Both the position numbers and the translations under genes were made by a program. Below are positions 1 to 6,333 of a DNA stretch of 12,500 nt, piece by piece. Origin of the DNA: Spirochaetales bacterium (GTDB taxonomy: Bacteria > Spirochaetota > Spirochaetia > DTKZ01); the NCBI GenBank assembly GCA_031280945.1, contig JAITGB010000014.1, positions 1 to 12,500 of the forward strand, given 5' to 3'. Under the pieces are notes generated by a model. It did no database searches. It worked only from the letters and a program-made list of their open reading frames with translations, and was not told where the DNA came from. Position 1 is the stretch's first letter. Each line of letters starts with the position of its first letter.

Positions 1-414
1 ATTCCGGCAGCCGCAGACAAACGGCACCTTGTACTCGTGCTTGTACACATGAAACTGCTCGTCCGCCGGAGTAAGAACCTCACTCTCATCGATAAAATCA
101 ACGCCCAGGGCCTCAAGAATCTGAGCCTCCGCGATATGCCCAATCCTACACTTCGCCATAACAGGAATACTCACCGCGTCCTGAATCTCCTTAATCAGCT
201 TGGGGTCTGACATACGCGCCACCCCGCCCTGAGAACGAATATCCGCCGGAACCCTCTCCAAAGCCATAACAGCCGCCGCGCCCGCCTCCTCAGCGATTTT
301 CGCCTGGTCAGCGTTCACCACATCCATAATGACCCCGCCCTTGAGCATCTCCGCAAGGCCCACCTTATTTCTCCAGGTCGATTTTTGCTTTTCCGACCAC
401 AAACCATCACTCAT
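1..414 (-). CDS. pdxS: Pyridoxal 5'-phosphate synthase lyase subunit PdxS (5'-partial gene; 3' end off the left edge)
   Basis: This is the synthase subunit of the DXP-independent vitamin B6 pathway. It condenses ribose 5-phosphate, glyceraldehyde 3-phosphate and ammonia (supplied by the glutaminase PdxT) into pyridoxal phosphate in the cytosol. I translated the minus strand from ATG at 414 and obtained 138 codons open to the edge. They contain the family signatures KGGVIMDV, QAKIAEEAGA, MALERVPADIR, GGVARM, SIPVMAKCRIGH, DESEVLTPADE and VPFVCGC. Asp31 and Lys88 match the catalytic Asp24 and Lys81 of the Bacillus subtilis enzyme with a constant offset of seven residues. The N-terminus is slightly longer than in Bacillus. 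About half of the usual ~290 residues is missing off the window, so the second active-site lysine cannot be seen. GGAGG at 419-423 fixes the start. A pdxT partner would be expected further left. Confidence 0.97.
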   Translation of the reverse strand, partial: MSDGLWSEKQKSTWRNKVGLAEMLKGGVIMDVVNADQAKIAEEAGAAAVMALERVPADIRSQGGVARMSDPKLIKEIQDAVSIPVMAKCRIGHIAEAQILEALGVDFIDESEVLTPADEQFHVYKHEYKVPFVCGCRN

Positions 415-444
415 ACGTCCTCCGCCTGTCCCTTAAATAAAATA

Positions 445-474
445 ATTAAACCAGAAAGAACGGACAAGCGTCAA
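445..474 (-). promoter_or_regulatory. Sigma-70-type promoter for pdxS
   Basis: Reading the minus strand, TTGACG (474-469) is followed after 18 bases by TTTAAT (450-445). Each hexamer is one mismatch from consensus. Transcription would start near 438, giving a leader of about 25 bases that contains the GGAGG ribosome-binding site at 423-419. The region is AT-rich, in contrast with the GC-rich element just upstream. Seen by eye only; no start-site data. Confidence 0.6.
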
Positions 475-500
475 GCCGAAAGCTCAAAGATTCAGACTAT

Positions 501-707
501 GGGCGCATTTTTTGCCCGTTGGACAAAAAACCGGGCTATCCGCTCCAATTCCTCAAAAAGCCTTCGGCTTTTCTGCGGGATTTCCGCTTCTATCCCTTGC
601 GCAGTCCTGCCCGCCGCCTCCGGCGGCGGGCAGGACTAAGACCCACGGCCCCGGCGTGGCTGCGCCACGCCGGCACCCGCGCCGCTTCGCGGCTCGGGTG
701 CGTAAAC
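501..707 (-). repeat. Dispersed structured intergenic element, copy A
   Basis: This non-coding element recurs at 11998-12179 in the same orientation. Both copies start (plus strand) with GGGCGCATTTTTT and end with GTAAAC. They share the core segments CGGGCTATCCGCTCC and CTATCCCTTGCGC. Between these lie short helices: 508-530 (T6/A6 stem) and 555-573. Then come strong GC hairpins at 603-637 (perfect 16-bp stem with loop TCC), 651-673 (perfect 10-bp stem) and 674-700. Helix pairs at 508-530 and 555-573 differ between copies but stay paired. One pair in each copy-A helix is G-U if read on the minus strand but a C-A mismatch on the plus strand, so I assign it to minus. Function is unknown; it could be a structured RNA, a 3'-end structure or a mobile palindromic repeat. 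Open frames across it are by-products of its composition. Confidence 0.75.
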
Positions 708-715
708 ACGCCCGC

Positions 716-744
716 TTGCTTTATCCCCGCCAACAGAGTATGTT
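716..744 (+). promoter_or_regulatory. Possible promoter for the CHAP-like lipoprotein gene
   Basis: TTGCTT (716-721), a 17-base spacer and TATGTT (739-744) form a moderate sigma-70-like match. The expected transcription start falls at about 751, the GTG codon itself. No Shine-Dalgarno sequence precedes that codon, so the message could be leaderless. The -35 box is weak, and this is an inference from spacing only. Confidence 0.35.
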
Positions 745-750
745 TTTCCC

Positions 751-1459
751 GTGAAAATCCCCATCCTCGCCGCCCTCGGTTTTTTTCTTTTAACAGCCTG
801 CGTAACGCGCCCCGTTCCCGAAAAGTTTCAGGAAAACTCAAGGCGGCTCCCCTTTTTCCGTTTCAACGGATGAAGAAAAAATCATCCGCGCAGCCGAAGG
901 ACTTTTGGGCCGGAGCGAAAGTTCCCGCGTAGAAATTCGCGGAAAAACATTTACCCTGGACTGTACAGGCACGGTTTTGGCCGCCTTTTACGGAGGACTA
1001 GGGCTTGACCTCGCCCGCGATTTTAACCGGTTCACCGGAAACGGAGTAAAACGGCTGTACGCAACGCTCAAACAGCTCAACCTCCTTCACAGGAGAAAGC
1101 TCCCCGCTCCGGGCGACATTATTTTCTGGGACAATACCTGGGACGCAAACGAAGACGGAAATTTCAGAAACGATGAACTCACGCATACCGGCCTCGTTGT
1201 CGCGGTAGATAAAGACGGAACTGTTTCCTATATTCACGCTCACATCCGGCGGGGAGTCGTCCGCGAAGTTATGAACCTCGCTCTCCCCCGCGAACGGGAA
1301 GACGCGCAGGGAAAACCCTTAAACAGCCCGCTCGCCCTCGCTTCCGCCGAACGCAGAAAAACAGAAGAACCCTCAGGCGGACTTTCCGGCAATTTGTGGA
1401 ACAGCTTCGGCTCCGCGGTACGGCGCAAAGATTATTTTGCAGCCCCGCCCCCGCCGTAG
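751..1459 (+). CDS. CHAP/NlpC-P60-like cysteine-peptidase lipoprotein, apparent frameshift near 841
   Basis: Translation from GTG at 751 gives a lipoprotein signal peptide with lipobox LTAC (Cys17), then runs into a stop at 871 in that frame. The rest of the protein is in the next frame from about 842 to the stop at 1459. Removing one A at 840-841 would join them as ...FQENS-GGSPFSVSTDEEKII.... The second part has the layout of the CHAP/NlpC-P60 amidase/endopeptidase fold: a putative nucleophile in LDCTG (Cys codon at 962), a PAPGDIIFWDN strand, a His in LTHTG (codon at 1184) and a further His in YIHA (codon at 1235). Such enzymes cut peptidoglycan peptide or amide bonds, here presumably as a lipid-anchored envelope protein. 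A DxNxDGxxxxxE loop (1142-1177) lies between Cys and His. The C-terminus is low-complexity and ends in four prolines. The break may be a sequencing error, a real pseudogene or, less likely, recoding. The product class is inferred from motifs. Confidence 0.65.
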
Positions 1460-1464
1460 TACGC

Positions 1465-1496
1465 TTTTTTCAGGTTTATAGATTGAAATAAAAAAA
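1465..1496. terminator. AT-rich convergent terminator-like inverted repeat
   Basis: T6CA at 1465-1472 can pair with TGAAATAAAAAA at 1484-1495 around one bulged base. It lies between the plus-strand lipoprotein stop (1459) and the minus-strand 3' end of rnpB. The A run at 1490-1496 gives a U7 tract at the end of the rnpB transcript. There is no GC stem, so any termination by the AT hairpin would be weak. The U tract directly after the rnpB P1 helix may be the working part. Confidence 0.4.
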
Positions 1497-1890
1497 GGCA
1501 GGCCTGTAAGCCGGGTTCTGTCCCCGTTTCCCCAAAGCCGGAGGAACAGGGGGCCGTCATCTATCTGCCGGTTTTGTCGCCAAAACCATGCCGCAGTCTA
1601 CCCGCGGATTGGGCGGGCCGCCCTCCGCTTCTTGACTTTGCTCCCGGTAAGGCTTGCCCTGCCCTCCCCGTTGCCGAAGAGGCGGTGGTCTCTTACGCCG
1701 CCTTTTCACCCTTACGGACAGCTCTCGCCGCCCGCGGTATATTTTCTGTGGCGCTGTCTATCGCCGGAGAAGGTCTCCCGTATCCGGCGTCCGGGCGTTA
1801 CCCGGTACCGTGCCCTGCGGAGCCCGGACTTTCCTCCCTCCCGCGAAACACTTTTGGTTTTTCACGAAGAGCGGCGGCCCGGCCTGCCTC
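1497..1890 (-). ncRNA. rnpB: RNase P RNA, bacterial type A-like
   Basis: This is the catalytic RNA of RNase P, which removes 5' leaders from pre-tRNAs. The minus strand carries the universal 5' segment GAGGAAAGTCCGGGCTCC (about 1837-1820), a GTAAGGGTGAAA segment and a GTAAGAG segment. Near the 3' end it has AGATGACGG followed by ACAGAACCCGGCTTA (1521-1507). These match the conserved regions of Escherichia coli M1 RNA in the same order. The ends are set by the P1 helix: GGCAGGCC (1888-1881) pairs perfectly with GGCCTGCC (1504-1497), and seven U residues follow. The length of about 394 nt is normal for type A. The 5' end lies only five bases after the stop of the zinc-ribbon gene and I see no convincing promoter between them. 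It is therefore probably transcribed with the upstream operon, or from a promoter inside that gene, and then processed. Confidence 0.97.
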
Positions 1891-1895
1891 GCTAA

Positions 1896-2771
1896 TTACA
1901 TATCCTCAACTTCTTCCTCACCGCCGTCTTCCTCGTCGTCCGATTCACCCTCATCATCGGCGATGTCTTCATCATCAAGGAATTCGTTATCCGAATCATC
2001 ATCATCCATATCGTCCATCTCGAAGATTCCTTCGGCAGCCTCGTCGTAGAAGACCTCTTCCCCGTCCTCCTGAAAAAAGAGTATGCGGCTGCAGTAGGGG
2101 CAAAACATAATATTTTTTCCCTCCCGCACATCGTTTACAAACTGCATGGGCAGTATCATGTGGCAGCCGGAACACACGCCTCTTTTAAGCGGCACTATAC
2201 CGAGGCCGGACTTGCTGCGTATAATTCTTTCAAACTTAAAGAGCATTTCCGCGTCAAGCCCCGGAATGATTCCGGTTTCTTCCTTTTCGAGCTGGGTAAG
2301 CTGTTTCCGCTTTTTATCGCTCTCTTCCTTGACGTTTTTCTGTTCTCCGGCAAGCTCCTCTTCCTGCTCTTTAATAAGAGACTCCTCCCGTTCAAGAGCG
2401 TGCGCCATTTCCTCCAGAACCTTTTCTTCCTTTTGCAGGTCTTTGCGGAACTGAAGCTCCTTGTCGGAAGCATCGCGGATTTCCTTGTCTAAAGCCTCGT
2501 ACTCCCTCTGGGTTTTGATGGCGTCCATCTGGCTTTCCAGCTTTTCGCGGTTCTCCTCCGCCTCCTCCATCCTTTCTTTGAGGTTCTTGATGCGCAGCTT
2601 TATATCCTCGTACTGCTCATTCTTCTCAATGTAGGATTTTTTCAGGCGGTTTACGAGTTCCGTCCGTGTAGCGAGAGTTTTGGGAATATCGCGTATTTCC
2701 GTTTCGATTTCGAACTTGCGGGAAAGGATGTCCTGCAGGCTCCTGAGTTTTTCAAACACTTCCTCAATCAT
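1896..2771 (-). CDS. Coiled-coil C4 zinc-ribbon protein (DUF164 / zf-RING_7 family)
   Basis: The 291-residue product has three parts. Residues 1 to about 165 are heptad-rich, charged helices predicted as an antiparallel coiled coil. A C4 zinc ribbon follows at 192-235, with CSGCH (Cys200, Cys203) and CPYCS (Cys224, Cys227). The tail after residue 250 is extremely acidic, with 27 Asp/Glu among the last 41 residues. Coiled coil plus C-terminal ribbon is the layout of the DUF164 family, proposed as nucleic-acid-binding or chaperone-like proteins; members in other bacteria have been linked to flagellar gene expression. The acidic tail is not part of the core family fold as I know it. The start ATG (2771) follows GAGGAAG at 2780-2774. 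rpoD ends 25 bases upstream and rnpB begins five bases downstream. The exact role is unknown. Confidence 0.9.
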   Translation of the reverse strand: MIEEVFEKLRSLQDILSRKFEIETEIRDIPKTLATRTELVNRLKKSYIEKNEQYEDIKLRIKNLKERMEEAEENREKLESQMDAIKTQREYEALDKEIRDASDKELQFRKDLQKEEKVLEEMAHALEREESLIKEQEEELAGEQKNVKEESDKKRKQLTQLEKEETGIIPGLDAEMLFKFERIIRSKSGLGIVPLKRGVCSGCHMILPMQFVNDVREGKNIMFCPYCSRILFFQEDGEEVFYDEAAEGIFEMDDMDDDDSDNEFLDDEDIADDEGESDDEEDGGEEEVEDM

Positions 2772-2776
2772 GGCTT

Positions 2777-2800
2777 CCTCTTGTTTAACCTCTTGTTCAA
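2777..2800. repeat. 12-bp tandem duplication in the rpoD/zinc-ribbon gap
   Basis: The plus strand reads cctcttgtttaa (2777-2788) directly followed by cctcttgttcaa (2789-2800), 11 of 12 identical. Each unit gives a GAGG motif on the minus strand. One serves as the ribosome-binding site of the zinc-ribbon gene, and the other unit overlaps the rpoD stop codon (2799-2797). Confidence 0.7.
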
Positions 2801-4536
2801 TGGTCTAAGTAATCTTTCAGCCGGCGGCTTCGCCGGGGATGCCTGAGGCGGCGCAGAGCCTTTGCCTCTATCTGGCGGATTCTCTCCCGCGTTACATCAA
2901 AATACAGCCCAACCTCCTCCAAGGTCAAGGAGTACCCGTCCTCAAGCCCAAATCTCATTTTCAGCACTTCCTGCTCCCGCGAAGGAAGAGTGGACAACAC
3001 ATCCCGCAGCTGTTCCTGCAGCAGGGTAAACGCCGTCTGGCTTGAAGGATTTTCCACGTCTTTATCTTCGATGAAATCTCCCAAAAGCGAATCCTCCTCT
3101 TCGCCGATAGGCGTTTCAAGGGAAACAGGCTCCCGCGCCACATTTTTCACCGACTTTACCCTGCTGACGGTCCAGCCCAGCCTTTCGGCCACCTCCTCGT
3201 CCGAAGGTTCGCGGCCCAAAACCTGCATAAGCTGGCGCGACTCACGGACAACCTTGTTGATTTGCTCTATCATGTGGACAGGCACACGGATTGTCCGTGC
3301 CTGGTCGGAGATTGACCGCGTAATCGCCTGCCGTATCCACCACGTCGCGTAGGTCGAAAACTTGTAGCCCTTTCTGTACTCAAATTTCTCAACAGCTTTT
3401 ATAAGGCCGATGTTGCCTTCCTGCACAAGGTCAAAAAAGTGAAGGCCCCTGTTCGTATATTTTTTCGCTATGCTGACAACCAGACGGAGGTTTGCCTTGA
3501 TAAGCCTGTCCTTGGCCGTCTGCATCATGTTTTTGCCCCGGAGAATTTCTTTGGCCAGTTTTAAGATATTGGCAATGCTGTCCTCAAATTCAAATTCAAG
3601 GTTCTTCAGCTTCTTTTCGGTAGTTTGAATCTGGCGGATTTCCTCTTTTATTTCGTCCGCGGAAAGCCCCAGGTCCTCCTCTATTTTCAGCCTTTTGTCC
3701 GTCAGGGTGAGGCCCCTGCCCAGCGCGCGCAGTTCCCTCAGGGTTGAAACCCTGAGGCGTTTCTCGATTTTTTCCTGTTCGCGCTTGTACTTCTTGATTT
3801 TCTTTGACGCGGTAAGGAATTTTTCGGAGAACTGCAGAATTTCTTCCTGCTGCACCGCCACAGAATTGAATTTTTTAAGAAGGCTCCGCCTTTTCCCGGC
3901 AAGCTCCGTATCGTCAAAAACGCTGCTCCCGTGGGCTATTACCTTGCGTTTTATCTCTATGTAGCACTTGAGGTCAGGTATTATTTCCCGCAGGGGCTCG
4001 CGGTAGCACTGGATAAGCCGGCGGCGCTCGGCCAGGTATTCTGATATTTCCTTTTTGGAGAGATTCATCTCGCGGGGGTCTTTTTTGGAAAAAGCCCGCT
4101 GCGCAAGGTAGTAAAACTCCGGTATCAACATACCCGAATGTTTGATAACGTCCTTTATAATATTCCCGCCGTCTTCCATCTTTTTGGAAAGCTCAACCTC
4201 CTGTTCCGCGGTCAAGAGGTTTTCTTTGCCTATCTCCCGGAGGTATAAACGTATAGGGTCGTCGATGGCGGATTCTTTATCCGTGTTGACAAGTTTTTTA
4301 CGCTTGTCCGTCTTCTTCTTCGCAGCCTCTTCTTCCTCCCCGTTCTCCGGCTTGAACTCTTCACCCTCCATACGGATTTTATGACGGGCAAGGAGGCTGA
4401 TAATGGCTTCCATTTTGTCCGGGTCCACGACCGCCTGCGGCAGATATGCGGAAACATCGTCAAAGCTGATGGTTTTTTTATTTTTGGCAAATTCCAACAG
4501 CCTATCGACCGCCGGGTCGTTCTGCGGTTCACTCAT
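2797..4536 (-). CDS. rpoD: Primary RNA polymerase sigma factor (sigma-70/RpoD)
   Basis: The 579-residue product directs core RNA polymerase to housekeeping promoters. A reduced region 1.1 covers residues 1-60, followed by an acidic/lysine-rich linker. Region 1.2 (DDPIRLYLREIG, 92-103) comes next, then a long helical non-conserved region (about 125-340). Region 2 is nearly invariant (341-420: KANLRLVVSIAKKY, FDLVQEGNIGLIKAVEKF, FSTYATWWIRQAI), with the -10-binding segment ending in TIRVPVHM. Region 3 spans about 425-500. Region 4 ends in a helix-turn-helix for the -35 box (TLEEVGLYFDVTRERIRQIEAKALRRLR, 538-565). Length and complete regions mark it as the primary factor. Its ATG overlaps the dnaG stop as ATGA, implying translational coupling. 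Confidence 0.98.
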   Translation of the reverse strand: MSEPQNDPAVDRLLEFAKNKKTISFDDVSAYLPQAVVDPDKMEAIISLLARHKIRMEGEEFKPENGEEEEAAKKKTDKRKKLVNTDKESAIDDPIRLYLREIGKENLLTAEQEVELSKKMEDGGNIIKDVIKHSGMLIPEFYYLAQRAFSKKDPREMNLSKKEISEYLAERRRLIQCYREPLREIIPDLKCYIEIKRKVIAHGSSVFDDTELAGKRRSLLKKFNSVAVQQEEILQFSEKFLTASKKIKKYKREQEKIEKRLRVSTLRELRALGRGLTLTDKRLKIEEDLGLSADEIKEEIRQIQTTEKKLKNLEFEFEDSIANILKLAKEILRGKNMMQTAKDRLIKANLRLVVSIAKKYTNRGLHFFDLVQEGNIGLIKAVEKFEYRKGYKFSTYATWWIRQAITRSISDQARTIRVPVHMIEQINKVVRESRQLMQVLGREPSDEEVAERLGWTVSRVKSVKNVAREPVSLETPIGEEEDSLLGDFIEDKDVENPSSQTAFTLLQEQLRDVLSTLPSREQEVLKMRFGLEDGYSLTLEEVGLYFDVTRERIRQIEAKALRRLRHPRRSRRLKDYLDH

Positions 4537-6311
4537 TCCCGGTTATCCTTCAACTTTTTTAACTCTCCGTCCAGATACATCTTCGTTTCCAGAAGTTCGG
4601 TAATTTTCGCCTCGCTCTCTTTTGTCGCAAAATTCAAGTTTTTCAACTGGCGCTCCACCTCTCTCTGCTCGCGTTCAAACTTCCCAATTCTGATGCTTCT
4701 AATTGCATCGCCCACCATTTTGTCCCTGTTCTGGGCAAACTCTCCCGAAGCCAGTTTTTCAACAATAAACTCTTTGAGCGGCTTATGCTCCACAGCCTCC
4801 AAAAGCGCCGCCGTATTCCAGTTTCCGTTTCTGTAACTGTCTTCAAGGCTCACAAAAACAGCCCGAGTTTCCGCCTCCGTAAAATCTTCCGGCGAAAGAC
4901 GGGCCCTCACTGTAGAGAAGGCGTCCTTGTTATCAATGGCCGCCATAAGAAGAAGAATTTCCGGCGTCAAGGCCGGACGCCCCTCATTTTTCTCCGTTTC
5001 CGGTATAGCGCGCACCGGAGAAACCGCGCGGCGCCGGAAGTCTCCGGCAATAGCTTTTTTGTCCACACCTAAAAGCTCGGACAAACTCCGCAGAGCAAGG
5101 TCCCTGCGGACAGGCGATACAATACTGCCTATGTAGGGCTCAATATCCCTGAGTATGGCTTCCTCATTTTTCACGCCCCCCGGAGCGCCGTCTTCCATGT
5201 ATTTTTTCAAGAAATAGTCCAGTATAGGTATAGAACATTTTACGATATTTTGCAACTCTTCAACACGGCCTTCCTGGATAAAGTCCGCGGGGTCTTTTTT
5301 GCCTTCCGGGAGCATAACCACCTTAATCGCAAACTCCAGAGCTTCGCAGATTTCCGCGGAACGCCGTACAGCCTTCTGCCCAGCTTCATCCGAATCAAAA
5401 AAAAGGACGAGCGTATCGGCAAAACGCCGGAGGAGCCTCCCCTGCTCCTGGGTAAAAGCCGTTCCAAGAGGAGCCACAGCGTTTTTTATCCCCGCCTGAT
5501 GCAGGGAAATCACGTCCATATAGCCCTCCGCCACAACAGCCGTTCTCTCCTCGCGGATGGCCGCCCGCGCCTGAAAAAAGCCGTAGAGGTTCTGCCCCTT
5601 TTTGAAAGCAGCGGATTCCCCGGAATTGAGATACTTCGCGCGGGAAGCGTTGGGGTCAAGTATTCTCCCCCCAAAAGCTATCACATCTCCTTTTGCCGAA
5701 AAAATGGGAAACATCACCCTTCCCGCAAAAAAAGCCCTTTTCGCGTCGTCGCGGGAAAAAAGACCCGACGAAGCCAGAAATTCTTCGGAATACCCCTTCT
5801 TGACGAGGAAAGGATGCAGCCAGTAGGCATCGGAGGGCGCAAATCCAAGTTGGAATTTCTCAACAGTTTCAGGACGAATCCCCCTGCGTTCAAGGTACAC
5901 CGCAGCCGCCTGGCCCGCAGGAGAACTCACAAGAACATAGTGAAAAGAGCCCGCGGTTCTCCGAAAAAGCTCCGTAAGAGCGTCCCGTGAACGCAGCTCC
6001 TCGCCGGAAATCCCCTCCTCCAGGCGCACATCGACACCCGCCTGCCGGCCCAGGGTTTCCACCGCCTCCAGAAAGGACAACCCCTCCTTTTCCATGAGAA
6101 AACTGAAAATCGTCCCCCCCTTGTGGCAGCCGAAACAGTAGAACATATTGTTCTCCGGCGTCACGGTAAAAGAAGGAGTCTTTTCGGTATGGAAAGGGCA
6201 CAAACCCCAAAAACGCCCCCCCTGCTGCCGGAGCGCCGTATAATTCGACACAACGCTGAGGATATCCGCCTTTTCCGCGACTTCCTTTATAACGCTCTCA
6301 GGAATTCTCAC
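4533..6311 (-). CDS. dnaG: DNA primase DnaG
   Basis: The 592-residue enzyme synthesises RNA primers at the replication fork. The CHC2 zinc-binding domain has Cys38, His41, Cys59 and Cys62 (CPFH...CFGC). The RNA polymerase core contains the basic patch RVMFPIF...GDVIAFGGRIL (198-218). The TOPRIM domain shows the metal-binding acids Glu262 (AEGYMDV) and Asp306/Asp308 (FFDSDEAG). The C-terminal helicase-binding part is helical with a coiled-coil end. Length is typical of bacterial primases. I use GTG at 6311, because the ensuing RIPESVIKEV matches family N-termini and GGGGA lies about ten bases upstream. It begins 22 bases after mltG and overlaps rpoD by four bases. Primase next to the sigma factor recalls the dnaG-rpoD macromolecular synthesis operon of other bacteria, here without rpsU. 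Confidence 0.98.
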   Translation of the reverse strand: MRIPESVIKEVAEKADILSVVSNYTALRQQGGRFWGLCPFHTEKTPSFTVTPENNMFYCFGCHKGGTIFSFLMEKEGLSFLEAVETLGRQAGVDVRLEEGISGEELRSRDALTELFRRTAGSFHYVLVSSPAGQAAAVYLERRGIRPETVEKFQLGFAPSDAYWLHPFLVKKGYSEEFLASSGLFSRDDAKRAFFAGRVMFPIFSAKGDVIAFGGRILDPNASRAKYLNSGESAAFKKGQNLYGFFQARAAIREERTAVVAEGYMDVISLHQAGIKNAVAPLGTAFTQEQGRLLRRFADTLVLFFDSDEAGQKAVRRSAEICEALEFAIKVVMLPEGKKDPADFIQEGRVEELQNIVKCSIPILDYFLKKYMEDGAPGGVKNEEAILRDIEPYIGSIVSPVRRDLALRSLSELLGVDKKAIAGDFRRRAVSPVRAIPETEKNEGRPALTPEILLLMAAIDNKDAFSTVRARLSPEDFTEAETRAVFVSLEDSYRNGNWNTAALLEAVEHKPLKEFIVEKLASGEFAQNRDKMVGDAIRSIRIGKFEREQREVERQLKNLNFATKESEAKITELLETKMYLDGELKKLKDNRE

Positions 6312-6333
6312 CGCAGCCCGTTCCCCATACCAG

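Noticed and set aside
512..932. Overlapping open frames across element copy A (and 11955-12308 across copy B)
   Set aside because: Similar peptides arise in several frames because the GC-rich repeat is conserved as RNA or DNA. There is no ribosome-binding site and no codon bias.
1778..1850. Short hairpins in 1500-1890 considered as a separate terminator or riboswitch
   Set aside because: They are internal helices of RNase P RNA.
1574..2110. Plus-strand open frames of up to 178 codons between 1574 and 2110
   Set aside because: They lie antisense to rnpB and to the acidic tail of the zinc-ribbon gene. The products are Pro/Arg/Ser-rich and have no domain features.
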